DNA from: Providencia rettgeri | Lineage (GTDB): Bacteria > Pseudomonadota > Gammaproteobacteria > Enterobacterales > Enterobacteriaceae | DNA length: 64,000 nt | Assembly (NCBI RefSeq): GCF_041075285.1 | Contig: NZ_CP163512.1 | Span: forward strand, 3,782,001 to 3,846,000 | Reading direction: 5' to 3' | Shown here: positions 1 through 8,055 of the stretch, one piece after another | Numbering within the stretch: position 1 is the first letter of the stretch | Layout: every line of letters starts with the position of its first letter | The notes under the pieces: generated by a model | What the model was told of the DNA's origin: nothing | What the model saw: the letters and a program-made list of their open reading frames with translations, nothing else | Database searches by the model: none | Program-made: the position numbers and the translations under genes

Positions 1-32
1 TTAATAGAGATAAACCAAAGAGGGAGTTAAAA

Positions 33-440
33 ATGAAATATCGTTTTATCGAAACATTAAATAAATATTTAAATAGCATGGGACGTAGTGATTTAATTAA
101 TTCACAATTAGATTGTCATTCAAATATTCAACTAGAGATGAATGACTCTCCTGCAATTAATATTGATCTGTCAACGGATGATATTATTATTTGGTGCAAT
201 TTAACACACTGTAATTATAGCCGATTAGATTCTGTGAGTGGTTTGTTATTAAAATCTATTATTGAATATCCACCACGTAATTTTCAACCTGGTCAACCTG
301 CTTTAAATTTAGTTGATGATATGTTGATTATCTCTGCGGTATTAAAACAATCCGCACTAGAGGATATATCCCTTTTCTCGGATAGTTTTGAGGAATTTTT
401 CGAACGTGCTAATGAATTACGTGAACAATTATCCGCTTAA
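33..440 (+). CDS. invB: InvB/SpaK-type T3SS effector chaperone
   Basis: A 135-residue acidic protein, the same length as Salmonella InvB. Proteins of this class I chaperone family act as cytoplasmic dimers that keep effectors such as SipA partly unfolded and bring them to the secretion ATPase. The ATG at 33 follows an AGGGAG ribosome site at 21-26 with six bases of spacing. The gene stops directly against invC (ATG at 441), which is the order invB-invC seen in SPI-1. The invA export-gate gene would be expected just left of the window; only its possible end lies in bases 1-7. Identification rests on size, composition and position as well as similarity, so it is good but not absolute. Confidence 0.87.
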   Translation: MKYRFIETLNKYLNSMGRSDLINSQLDCHSNIQLEMNDSPAINIDLSTDDIIIWCNLTHCNYSRLDSVSGLLLKSIIEYPPRNFQPGQPALNLVDDMLIISAVLKQSALEDISLFSDSFEEFFERANELREQLSA

Positions 441-1736
441 ATGATGAAATTTTTTGATCTCTGCGCACACCCTACGTGCATTCATGGATGCTTAATCGAA
501 GCACCACTAAAGGGCGTCTTTATTGGCGAAATTTGTTTTCTTGAACGGTCAATTTCAAACCCTGAAATTATTGCGAAAGCGCAAGTCGTTGGCTTTAAGG
601 AGGGGTTAACGGTATTAAGTTTAATTGGGCGTACACAAGGTTTGACCCGTGAAGTGGTTATTCGACCGAGTGGCTATCCATTTGTATTTCCAGTGGGGGA
701 GCATCTGGCCGGAAAAATCTTTGACGCATCAGGTGAGCAAGCGGGTTTATTGACCGACAGTATTGCAGAAGTGACAAATTTAGAGAGTCGCTTACAACGC
801 ATTGATAATAAACCCGTTAGTGTGACGCAAAGACGACCGATCAGCGAACCTATGTTTACTGGTGTACGTGCAATTGATGGCTTATTGACCTGTGGATTAG
901 GGCAACGGGTGGGTATTTTTGCGGCGGCAGGGAGCGGAAAAACGTCACTCATGAATATGATCATTAACCATGCCCATGCGGATATCCATGTTGTGGCTTT
1001 AATTGGTGAGCGTGGGCGAGAAGTTATTGAATTTATAGAAGAACTAAAATCTTCTCCTCATGCGGCACAAACGATCCTTGTGTATGCCACATCCGATAGC
1101 CCGCCAATAGAACGGTGTAACGCGGCATTATTAGCGACCACTATTGCGGAATATTATCGCGATAACGGTCGTCATGTTTTGTTATATATCGACTCGATGA
1201 CGCGCTATGCAAGGGCCTTGCGTGATGTGGCGTTAGCGACAGGTGAGTTACCCGCAAGACGAGGCTATCCTGCTTCTGTGTTCGAACAACTTCCCTTGTT
1301 ATTAGAGCGGCCCGGCCGTCTTCAACAAGGTTCAATCACCGCTTTTTATACGGTATTGCTTGAAAGTGAAGATGAGTCTGACCCGATAGGCGATGAGATT
1401 CGTTCCATACTTGATGGGCATATTTATCTTAGTCATACATTGGCGGGGCGCGGTCATTACCCTGCAATTGATATTCTGCGCAGTATTAGCCGTGTATTTC
1501 CAAAAGTCACTTCTTCTGAGCATGGAAAAGCCGCAACTGAGGTGCGTGAAATGCTCGGGAAACTCGAACAACTTCAACTGTATTTGGACTTAGGTGAATA
1601 CCGTGAAGGGGAAAATAAGGATAACGATAGAGCATTAAATAAGCAGGCTGATATAGAGATGTTCCTAAGGCAAGGGATGGCGCAGCCAAGTAACTTTGGG
1701 GATATGTTAAAACAACTCACCCAGCTAACATCATGA
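441..1736 (+). CDS. invC: T3SS ATPase InvC/SpaL (SctN)
   Basis: A 431-residue ATPase of the F1-beta/FliI family, identical in length to Salmonella InvC. It forms the hexamer at the cytoplasmic face of the injectisome that strips chaperones and unfolds substrates. A Walker A motif AAAGSGKTS lies near residues 161-169 and a Walker B strand LLYID near 247-251; the family signature YPASVFEQLP follows near 276-285. Two consecutive ATG codons (441 and 444) are possible starts and neither has a strong ribosome site, so translation is probably coupled to invB, whose stop is adjacent. Its end overlaps the spaM start by four bases (ATGA). Confidence 0.96.
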   Translation: MMKFFDLCAHPTCIHGCLIEAPLKGVFIGEICFLERSISNPEIIAKAQVVGFKEGLTVLSLIGRTQGLTREVVIRPSGYPFVFPVGEHLAGKIFDASGEQAGLLTDSIAEVTNLESRLQRIDNKPVSVTQRRPISEPMFTGVRAIDGLLTCGLGQRVGIFAAAGSGKTSLMNMIINHAHADIHVVALIGERGREVIEFIEELKSSPHAAQTILVYATSDSPPIERCNAALLATTIAEYYRDNGRHVLLYIDSMTRYARALRDVALATGELPARRGYPASVFEQLPLLLERPGRLQQGSITAFYTVLLESEDESDPIGDEIRSILDGHIYLSHTLAGRGHYPAIDILRSISRVFPKVTSSEHGKAATEVREMLGKLEQLQLYLDLGEYREGENKDNDRALNKQADIEMFLRQGMAQPSNFGDMLKQLTQLTS

Positions 1737-2176
1737 GCATCAAGGACTTATTGCTCCTCACTGAGCGCCGCTTAGATAAAACACAGCAAGAACAAGGGCG
1801 ACTAAATTTAGCGATTTCAGCGCTTAAACAAAAATCAGCCGATATGAAAGCGCGGATCAAAATTCTGACCGCGCAAGTTGTTGTGTATGAAAAGTCTCAA
1901 GAACTCAAACCGATAGCATTTTGGGAACGCCAGCGCTTAAAAGCGGCGGTACTGGCTGAAATAGCCCAATACGAATATCAAATTGATAGCATTTTAATGG
2001 AAATAGAAAAATACCAAGAACTGGCTGAAAAAATGAAAGCACAGGCATTTTTGTTGCATCAAAAGTGCGAGAAATTCCAAAAATATCTTAAACAGCAACG
2101 TATTAAACGATGTTTAAAATTAGAGCGTCAGCAGCAAAATGAAATAGAGGAGTTATTTGTCCATGTCAGCAATTAA
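1733..2176 (+). CDS. spaM: T3SS central stalk protein InvI/SpaM (SctO)
   Basis: A 147-residue, highly charged and almost wholly helical protein rich in Lys, Gln and Glu, which fits the coiled-coil stalk that links the SctN hexamer to the export gate (FliJ-like). The length equals that of Salmonella InvI/SpaM. It starts in an ATGA overlap with invC and its 3' end overlaps the spaN start by about 14 bases, so the three genes are translationally coupled. This family is poorly conserved in sequence, so the call depends mainly on size, coiled-coil character and gene order. Confidence 0.87.
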   Translation: MSIKDLLLLTERRLDKTQQEQGRLNLAISALKQKSADMKARIKILTAQVVVYEKSQELKPIAFWERQRLKAAVLAEIAQYEYQIDSILMEIEKYQELAEKMKAQAFLLHQKCEKFQKYLKQQRIKRCLKLERQQQNEIEELFVHVSN

Positions 2177-3602
2177 ATCATGTTCAAATGAAAATGTGAT
2201 AAGTGGCGTTACTGAAGGCATCGAAACAGCGGTTAAGCCGATAGGTTGCTTTGGTCAGCTAGGTAAAATCAATGAAAAAGGATTAATCCATCAACAGCTT
2301 GCCAAGAAGATTATGAAAGGATTAGAACCGGCAGTGGCATTGAAACCTGTTTGTAGCTCAGCAATAGCTCAGGATAGAAAGCATACAGAATTTATGGCAA
2401 TACCCACGTTGGAACAAGTTGATTATCAAGTCTTTATTCCTTCATTAGAGCACAAGAAAGTACAGGTTGAACCTGAACAACAAGTGGTGCTTTGCCCATT
2501 AGATCACAAAAATGAGCAGATTGAGCTTGAGCAGCAAGTTGATATTGAAGAGGAACTAAGAAGCGATCATGTAGATACCATGCCATTAGATGATAGGTTA
2601 CTTGATGATGAGATCCCCCTAATTAATATGAGCGGCTTGCCACTTATCCCTTTTAGGGAGAATGAGACGATTCAGCATTCTAATCATCTCATCAGCCAAT
2701 TAACCCCATCCGAACACTGGGAATCGACAGCTTCGGTGTTAAATGTACAAGAAAATCAAGATGGCACTAATGGGGAGTTATTCGATACCCCCCCAAAAAA
2801 TGCACCTTCTTCCCGTCTTATGGCTGAATTACCGCCACGTCAGTTGGCACGTTCACCGTTATTTCAAGCGGGTAGCTCGGTTGTTTTAGGAAAAAATAAT
2901 CCATCACAACTCACACAACCGGTATTTGTTCCACAGGTTCAAATCAATACAGGATCTGTTTTACATGACTTACCCGCGGAGAATGGTATAGAGGCAACTG
3001 TAATAGGATATTCAGATAGCACAGAGCCACGCTCTGCAATTGGGTATTCAGATAGTCCTGAGCCACGGTCTGTAGTCGGATATTCAGACACGGCTGAGTC
3101 ACACTCACTAATGACTTCCGAGCGTTTTTTGCAAAATCTGGCGAAAATTGAGAAAAACCAACCCGTTTTGCAAGAGATAACTGATATTGAGCACGCTAAT
3201 ATTACCCAAAATAATCGAGTGCCTATGGAAATCGGTGTGATGACTCAAACGTCGCCCCAAGTACCAACAACAATACAGGAATCGACATCGATATCCCATC
3301 AGGTTGAAAAATGGATTGAACACAGTGCTGCAATTGAGAATGCGCAGTTGAATGAAAATAAGCCACGAACGTTAACCTATACATTCCAACAATGGAAAAA
3401 TACCCCATCGGTGACGTTTGAATTGGCGACGAAAACGGATGTTATTGCAACGACATATAGCCAAGAAGTGCAGCAGATATTACAAGATAACAAACACTTG
3501 TTGCATGGTGAAAAGAGTGTTTATTTTCGCCATGATCAAGGGCAAGAGCACGGGCGGCAGCATAGTCGGCAGCAGGAACAACATCAGCAAGAAGAAGAGT
3601 AA
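2163..3602 (+). CDS. spaN: T3SS needle-length regulator InvJ/SpaN (SctP), enlarged
   Basis: A 479-residue hydrophilic protein in the position of InvJ/SpaN/Spa32, the secreted ruler that sets needle length and triggers the switch to late substrates. It is much longer than Salmonella InvJ (about 336) or Shigella Spa32 (about 292). The extra length lies in a low-complexity middle that contains three perfect-period 12-residue repeats (GYSDSTEPRS type, bases 3003-3110) and an earlier near-duplication of an EHKKVQVEPEQQV-like segment. The C-terminal 120 residues (from about TPSVTFELAT) are more ordered and end in a Gln/His/Glu-rich tail. ATG 2163 is preferred over TTG 2157 because of the AGGAG at about 2148. 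Identity is from position and the C-terminal part. Confidence 0.8.
   Translation: MSAIKSCSNENVISGVTEGIETAVKPIGCFGQLGKINEKGLIHQQLAKKIMKGLEPAVALKPVCSSAIAQDRKHTEFMAIPTLEQVDYQVFIPSLEHKKVQVEPEQQVVLCPLDHKNEQIELEQQVDIEEELRSDHVDTMPLDDRLLDDEIPLINMSGLPLIPFRENETIQHSNHLISQLTPSEHWESTASVLNVQENQDGTNGELFDTPPKNAPSSRLMAELPPRQLARSPLFQAGSSVVLGKNNPSQLTQPVFVPQVQINTGSVLHDLPAENGIEATVIGYSDSTEPRSAIGYSDSPEPRSVVGYSDTAESHSLMTSERFLQNLAKIEKNQPVLQEITDIEHANITQNNRVPMEIGVMTQTSPQVPTTIQESTSISHQVEKWIEHSAAIENAQLNENKPRTLTYTFQQWKNTPSVTFELATKTDVIATTYSQEVQQILQDNKHLLHGEKSVYFRHDQGQEHGRQHSRQQEQHQQEEE
3003..3110 (+). repeat. Three 36-bp tandem repeats inside spaN
   Basis: Units start at 3003, 3039 and 3075. They encode (I/V)GYSDSTEPRSA, IGYSDSPEPRSV and VGYSDTAESHSL. 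The period is exactly 12 codons, so copy-number change would keep the frame and lengthen or shorten the ruler. Confidence 0.93.
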
Positions 3603-3604
3603 AT

Positions 3605-4531
3605 ATGTTGAACATTCGACGAGTTAGTTTGCGAGAAAAACAGCTAAAAACATGGCAACAACAATACCAAGTCGATGTTGTGAGCCAAAATACCCCCGCA
3701 GATCAACGTTATTTTTCTGTTTATTTACAAAATGAAACGCAAAATACGCATGTTTTGGTGCACGCTGAGCGTTGGTGTCGATACCGTTGGCCTGATTTAA
3801 CGCACTACGCATGGGCAGCATTAGATGACAAAACCTTATGTGACATGTTCATTTTTGAAAATAGTGATAAACGTTTTTTTGATAAGCAGTTTAGTTGCTA
3901 CTCAGTGGAGATGATCAATAACGCTGATACGGAAAAATTTGGTTTATTAGCGAAAGAAGACTCCCTTGGTGATGCTATGTTGCTTGGTCCTATTGCAGGA
4001 CTGACCGCGAGAAAGCCCATATCCAAACAATTTGAAAACCTCTTAGTGCCTGCGGATTGGGTTTTAGGTGATAGCTATATTAGTCTCTCATTATTGCGCT
4101 CATTATCTTTAGGTGATGCACTATATATTCAGAAATTACAATTACATATGTTGATTGGTGGGCGTGTATTTGCTCGGTTTCAAAAACAAGAAGAAGGCTT
4201 ATTTATGATTGAAGAAATATTACAACCAGAAGACACTGCTGATTTACCGTTGAGTGAAGATTATCAAGATGAAATTGAGCGTCCATTTAATTTAGATGAG
4301 ATGAGTATTAAATTAACCTTTGTGTTAGGTCATAGCGATATTGCTATTTCAGAAATAGATAATATACAACCCGGCTCTATTTACTCTATTGGTAAAAATA
4401 AAGAACGCGAAGTAAAAGTTTATGCTAATAAGCAGCTCGTAGCAGAAGGTGAGCTTATTTATTTGGGTGATAATGAAGAATTAGGTTTAGAGATCACACG
4501 CATAATTAGCCTAGGTGATAAAAGGGTTTAA
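3605..4531 (+). CDS. spaO: T3SS C-ring/sorting platform protein SpaO (SctQ)
   Basis: A 308-residue protein (Salmonella SpaO 303) that builds the cytoplasmic sorting platform with OrgA/OrgB and the ATPase. The C-terminal part, from about residue 235, resembles the SpoA/FliN domain (LTFVLGHSDIAISEID and a final VYANKQLVAEGELI strand pattern). The ATG at 3605 lies two bases after the spaN stop and uses the purine-rich end of spaN as its ribosome site. An internal in-frame ATG with its own ribosome site lies at codon 201 and is listed separately. The stop overlaps the spaP leader, with spaP beginning at 4533. Confidence 0.93.
   Translation: MLNIRRVSLREKQLKTWQQQYQVDVVSQNTPADQRYFSVYLQNETQNTHVLVHAERWCRYRWPDLTHYAWAALDDKTLCDMFIFENSDKRFFDKQFSCYSVEMINNADTEKFGLLAKEDSLGDAMLLGPIAGLTARKPISKQFENLLVPADWVLGDSYISLSLLRSLSLGDALYIQKLQLHMLIGGRVFARFQKQEEGLFMIEEILQPEDTADLPLSEDYQDEIERPFNLDEMSIKLTFVLGHSDIAISEIDNIQPGSIYSIGKNKEREVKVYANKQLVAEGELIYLGDNEELGLEITRIISLGDKRV
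4205..4531 (+). CDS. Candidate internally initiated short SpaO (SctQ-C)
   Basis: An in-frame ATG at codon 201 of spaO, reading MIEEILQPED, is preceded by AAGAAGG at 4191-4197 with seven bases of spacing. It would give a 108-residue product holding the C-terminal SpoA domains. In Salmonella SpaO a short form is made from an internal start at codon 203, and SctQ proteins of other systems do the same; the position here is almost identical. The ribosome site and frame are seen directly; production of the short form is inferred. Confidence 0.7.
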   Translation: MIEEILQPEDTADLPLSEDYQDEIERPFNLDEMSIKLTFVLGHSDIAISEIDNIQPGSIYSIGKNKEREVKVYANKQLVAEGELIYLGDNEELGLEITRIISLGDKRV

Positions 4532-4532
4532 T

Positions 4533-5198
4533 ATGCCAACGGTTCCACAAGAAATTCCATTATTAGCGATCATTGCATTTTCGACATTACTTCCTTTTAT
4601 TATTGCAGCAGGAACATGTTATTTAAAAATATCCATTGTGTTAGTTATGGTGCGTAATGCAATTGGGGTACAGCAAGTACCTTCTACCATGGCATTAAAT
4701 GCGATTGCGTTATTATTATCTATTTTTGTGATGATGCCCGTATTGCAGGATATGAATAACTATATGCGTCAAGAAGGTGTTGATTTTAGTCGTGTGGAAT
4801 CAATAGATAACTTCGTTGATGATGGACTGGGGCGTTATAAAACCTACTTGCAGAAGTATTCAGATCCACAACTAGTCACCTTTTTTGAATCTATTCAACA
4901 AGGACGTAGTGAAGAGGAAATTAGTACAGACTCGGCAGCGCCGACACTATTTTCTTTATTACCTGCTTATGCATTAAGTGAAATTAAATCGGCATTTGAA
5001 ATCGGTTTTTATATTTATCTACCGTTTGTTGTTATCGATTTAGTGATATCCAGTATTTTACTCGCACTCGGTATGATGATGATGAGTCCAGTGACGATTT
5101 CTGTGCCTGTAAAATTGATTTTATTTGTTGCTATTGATGGATGGACATTAATCTCTAAAGGGTTAGTGATGCAATATTTTGAACTAGCACAGCACTGA
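4533..5198 (+). CDS. spaP: T3SS export-gate protein SpaP (SctR)
   Basis: A 221-residue inner-membrane protein of the FliP/SctR family (Salmonella SpaP 224), one of the pore-forming core subunits. Hydrophobic segments lie at about residues 9-30, 45-65, 155-185 and 190-212. The family motifs TCYLKISIVLVMVRNA near the start and MMMMSPVTISVPVKL near the end are present. ATG 4533 with AAAGGG at 4521-4526 is chosen over an upstream ATG at 4515 that would lie inside spaO. The gene is 14 bases from spaQ. Confidence 0.95.
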   Translation: MPTVPQEIPLLAIIAFSTLLPFIIAAGTCYLKISIVLVMVRNAIGVQQVPSTMALNAIALLLSIFVMMPVLQDMNNYMRQEGVDFSRVESIDNFVDDGLGRYKTYLQKYSDPQLVTFFESIQQGRSEEEISTDSAAPTLFSLLPAYALSEIKSAFEIGFYIYLPFVVIDLVISSILLALGMMMMSPVTISVPVKLILFVAIDGWTLISKGLVMQYFELAQH

Positions 5199-5212
5199 CG
5201 TGGAATATTGGT

Positions 5213-5482
5213 ATGGATCAGATTGTATATATCAGTAATAAAGCGATGTTATTAATTGTTATTTTATCAGCTATTCCGGTTATTGTGGCGACAGTCGTTG
5301 GGTTATTAGTCGGGCTGATACAAACGGTAACTCAATTGCAGGAACAAACATTACCTTTTGGGATTAAATTATTAGCTGTATTTGGTTCATTATTTATGAT
5401 CTCAGGTTGGCTGGCTGACAAAGTGATTAACTACGCCATTGAAGCTATTACCGCAGCAATTCCAGCGGTAGGGTTATTCTAA
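5213..5482 (+). CDS. spaQ: T3SS export-gate protein SpaQ (SctS)
   Basis: An 89-residue protein of the FliQ/SctS family with two hydrophobic hairpin segments at about residues 12-38 and 48-75, including the conserved LVGLIQTVTQLQEQTLPFG stretch between them. Four copies of this subunit normally wrap the SctR/T core. Its stop shares a base with the spaR start (TAATG), indicating coupling. Confidence 0.95.
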   Translation: MDQIVYISNKAMLLIVILSAIPVIVATVVGLLVGLIQTVTQLQEQTLPFGIKLLAVFGSLFMISGWLADKVINYAIEAITAAIPAVGLF

Positions 5483-6282
5483 TGAGTCAAGAGTTAGTCT
5501 CACTTGCTTCCTATTTGTTTTTTTTGTTTCAACAAGGGTTGATAAAGTTGTCGCTGGCATGGTTGAGAATAGCCCCTGTGATGTTTTTTCTGCCTTTTTT
5601 TAGCAATAAATTATTAAATGGCGGAATTATAAAAAATTGTGTTGTTATCTATATTGCTTTGGGGCTATGGCCATTTTTGGCTGGAGCAGATATACAATGG
5701 GAGAAAATCGGGTTAGCTGAAATATTTGTGTATGAAATTGTTATCGGGTTAGTTTTAGCTTTTATTCTAGGCTTACCTTTTATGATAGCCAATATTATTG
5801 GGGAATTAATCGATACCCAACGCGGTGAAACCATCAGCAGTATTGTTGATCCTGCAAGTGGAACCGAATCATCGGAACTTGCTGTATTTTTAAGTTATAT
5901 CGTTTGTATGGTATTTTTAGCGCAAGGGGGGATGTATCAACTCTCTAGCATTTTTGCACAAAGTTACCATCTATTACCTGTAGGGCACGGATTTTCCTCT
6001 TTTAATAGCTTACCGTTGGGGGAATGGCTAAATAGTTTGGTATTGAAAGGCGCTATTTTAGCGGCACCAATTATTGTGACCTTATTTATTACTGAAGTTG
6101 CACTTGGGTTATATTCTCGATTTTGCCCACAGATAAATGCATTTTCATTATCATTGGCAATAAAGTCAATTATTGCATTTATTGTGTTTTTACTTTATTT
6201 CCAAAATGAAGTCCCCGATATACTTGTGAATATGATTTCATTATCCCCGTTAAATGATGTTTTTTTTCCTAACTCATCATAG
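5482..6282 (+). CDS. spaR: T3SS export-gate protein SpaR (SctT)
   Basis: A 266-residue polytopic membrane protein of the FliR/SctT family (Salmonella SpaR 263). Six or so hydrophobic segments are visible. The cytoplasmic family signature GELIDTQRGETISSIVDPASG is present near residues 111-131, and EVALGLYSRFCPQINAF near 205-221. It starts in a one-base overlap with spaQ and is followed by spaS after 38 bases. Confidence 0.95.
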   Translation: MSQELVSLASYLFFLFQQGLIKLSLAWLRIAPVMFFLPFFSNKLLNGGIIKNCVVIYIALGLWPFLAGADIQWEKIGLAEIFVYEIVIGLVLAFILGLPFMIANIIGELIDTQRGETISSIVDPASGTESSELAVFLSYIVCMVFLAQGGMYQLSSIFAQSYHLLPVGHGFSSFNSLPLGEWLNSLVLKGAILAAPIIVTLFITEVALGLYSRFCPQINAFSLSLAIKSIIAFIVFLLYFQNEVPDILVNMISLSPLNDVFFPNSS

Positions 6283-6320
6283 CTAATCGGAAGTCTATGG
6301 CAGAAAAAGGGCGGAAATAA

Positions 6321-7394
6321 ATGGCAGAAAAAACAGAAAAACCTACCGACAAAAAAATAAAAGATTCAGCAAAAAAAGGCCAAGGTTATAAAAGCAAAGA
6401 TTCGGTAGCTGCAATTGTACTTGTTGTGAGTGCTTTTATTTTTGACGGAGTGACAAGTTTAGAGGATTTAGCAATACTGATGAAAAAGATATTGTTATCT
6501 CCGTCTGATATCAATATAGATACGTTAATTTGGGAATTTTTTATTATTTTTCTTGGTATTTTATTGCCTATTTTATGTGCGTGTTTTTTGGCAGGAACAA
6601 TAATCTCCCTATTACAAAGCCGATTTAGATTAGCAACAGAAGCAATAAAACTTGATTTTACTAAACTAAATCCAATTGCAGGATTGAAAAAGATATTTTC
6701 TTTAAATTCGCTAAAAGAGCTTGTAAAAGCATTTTTGTATTTGATTGTATTTGCTATTTCTACGATGGTCTTTTTTTATCTTTGGCGACACGAAATTTTT
6801 ATGCTGTATCGCACAATGTTAGATGGGATGATCCACCAATGGGCGAGTTTATCGACCACGTTCATTATCGTGTTTCTTGCCGTTGCATTGCTGATTATTG
6901 TTGTCGATATGATCACAGAATTTTTCTTGTTTATTAAAAACTTAAAAATGGAAAAGCAAGAGGTTAAAAAAGAGCATAAAGACAACGAGGGGGATCCCCA
7001 TATAAAAAGCGCACGTAAAAGTTTACATCGGGAGTTGCTGTCAGAGGAGGTCAAAACGAATGTGCGTAACTCAACGTTTGTTATGGCGAATCCTACGCAT
7101 ATTGCGATTTTAATTTATTATGATCCAGACATTGCGCCATTACCTTTTTTATTTTCTAAAAGCCGAGGAACTCTGGCAAAGGCAATAATTAAATATGCTG
7201 AACAGCAAGGTGTTCCTGTTATTCGAGATATTCCATTAGCCCGTAAGATTTGGCGTTCATATAAAAAAGATAGCTTTATTGATGAGGTGGGCTTGGAAGA
7301 AATTATGCAGATTTTGTCTTGGTTAATTCAAGTTGAATTAGTTCAGATGGGCGTTGATGTCGATGACGTATTAGGGAAATTAGCCAGAAAATAG
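6321..7394 (+). CDS. spaS: T3SS autocleaving switch protein SpaS (SctU)
   Basis: A 357-residue FlhB/SctU protein (Salmonella SpaS 356). Four transmembrane segments lie in the first 200 residues, followed by a charged linker (KNLKMEKQEVKKEHKD) and the cytoplasmic domain with the autocleavage motif NPTH, cleaved between Asn257 and Pro258. This cleavage changes substrate specificity from early to middle and late substrates. The start ATGGCAGAAAAA is a repeat of the same 12 bases at 6297, which opens a seven-codon reading frame in the same phase that stops just before the real start. Confidence 0.96.
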   Translation: MAEKTEKPTDKKIKDSAKKGQGYKSKDSVAAIVLVVSAFIFDGVTSLEDLAILMKKILLSPSDINIDTLIWEFFIIFLGILLPILCACFLAGTIISLLQSRFRLATEAIKLDFTKLNPIAGLKKIFSLNSLKELVKAFLYLIVFAISTMVFFYLWRHEIFMLYRTMLDGMIHQWASLSTTFIIVFLAVALLIIVVDMITEFFLFIKNLKMEKQEVKKEHKDNEGDPHIKSARKSLHRELLSEEVKTNVRNSTFVMANPTHIAILIYYDPDIAPLPFLFSKSRGTLAKAIIKYAEQQGVPVIRDIPLARKIWRSYKKDSFIDEVGLEEIMQILSWLIQVELVQMGVDVDDVLGKLARK

Positions 7395-7428
7395 AAGGCT
7401 AATTTATAACGTTTTATAAATAATAAAT

Positions 7429-7456
7429 AACGATCAATAGAATAAATCGTTTTTTT
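7429..7456 (+). terminator. Probable intrinsic terminator after spaS
   Basis: A six-base inverted repeat AACGAT (7429-7434) and ATCGTT (7446-7451) is followed by a run of T to 7456. The stem is short and AT-rich, so termination is likely to be partial. It separates the invB-spaS block from sicA-iacP. Confidence 0.5.
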
Positions 7457-7536
7457 AAAGCCGGTAAAAAGTGAGTTGATTATGATACGGGTATAAACTC
7501 GAGTCATATATTAAATATTAATGCAAAGGTAAATAT
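7457..7536 (+). promoter_or_regulatory. Probable sicA-sip promoter region
   Basis: The 80 bases between the terminator-like hairpin and sicA must hold any promoter for the sicA-iacP block. TATAAA at 7492-7497 could be a -10 element, but no good -35 element sits 16-18 bases upstream. In Salmonella this promoter needs the activator InvF together with SicA, and lack of a -35 element would fit an activator-dependent promoter. InvF is not encoded in the window. AAAGG at about 7525 is the sicA ribosome site. Confidence 0.4.
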
Positions 7537-8043
7537 ATGAATGATACTCAATATAATGAAATAAAAAAAATTGATATGGAAGAATTACTGGGGAATATTA
7601 CAACAGCACTGATGGATGGGGCTACGTATAAAGATATCCACGGTATTCCACAAAGCACAATGGATGGCATTTATTCTTATGCCTATGAATTTTATCAACA
7701 AGGTAAATTAAAGGAAGCCGAAACGTTCTTTCGTTTTTTAAGCATCTATGATTTTTATAATACGGATTATGTGATGGGGCTTGCTGCTGTTTACCAATTA
7801 ATGAAACGTTATGATAAAGCGACAGAGTTATATGCCTTAGCCTTCGTTCTTGCAAAAAATGATTACAGGCCATTATTTCATGCGGGTCAATGCAATCTAA
7901 TGATGAAAAAAAGCAGTGCGGCACTGCACTGTTTTGAAAGTGTTTTAGAAAGTAGTGAGGATATTGATTTGCAAAAAAGGTCACAGGCTTATTTGACGGT
8001 ATTAAAGAAAAATATTGAGCCTTCAGGATCAGTAAATACTTAA
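7537..8043 (+). CDS. sicA: Translocator chaperone SicA/IpgC
   Basis: A 168-residue class II T3SS chaperone (Salmonella SicA 165) made of tetratricopeptide repeats, visible as FYQQGKLKEAETFFRFL, YQLMKRYDKATELYALA and FHAGQCNLMMKKSSAALHCFE. It holds SipB and SipC apart in the cytoplasm before secretion and, in Salmonella, is co-activator with InvF. It stands directly upstream of sipB (12-base gap), as in SPI-1 and the Shigella ipgC-ipaB order. Confidence 0.95.
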   Translation: MNDTQYNEIKKIDMEELLGNITTALMDGATYKDIHGIPQSTMDGIYSYAYEFYQQGKLKEAETFFRFLSIYDFYNTDYVMGLAAVYQLMKRYDKATELYALAFVLAKNDYRPLFHAGQCNLMMKKSSAALHCFESVLESSEDIDLQKRSQAYLTVLKKNIEPSGSVNT

Positions 8044-8055
8044 AGAGGTATAAAT

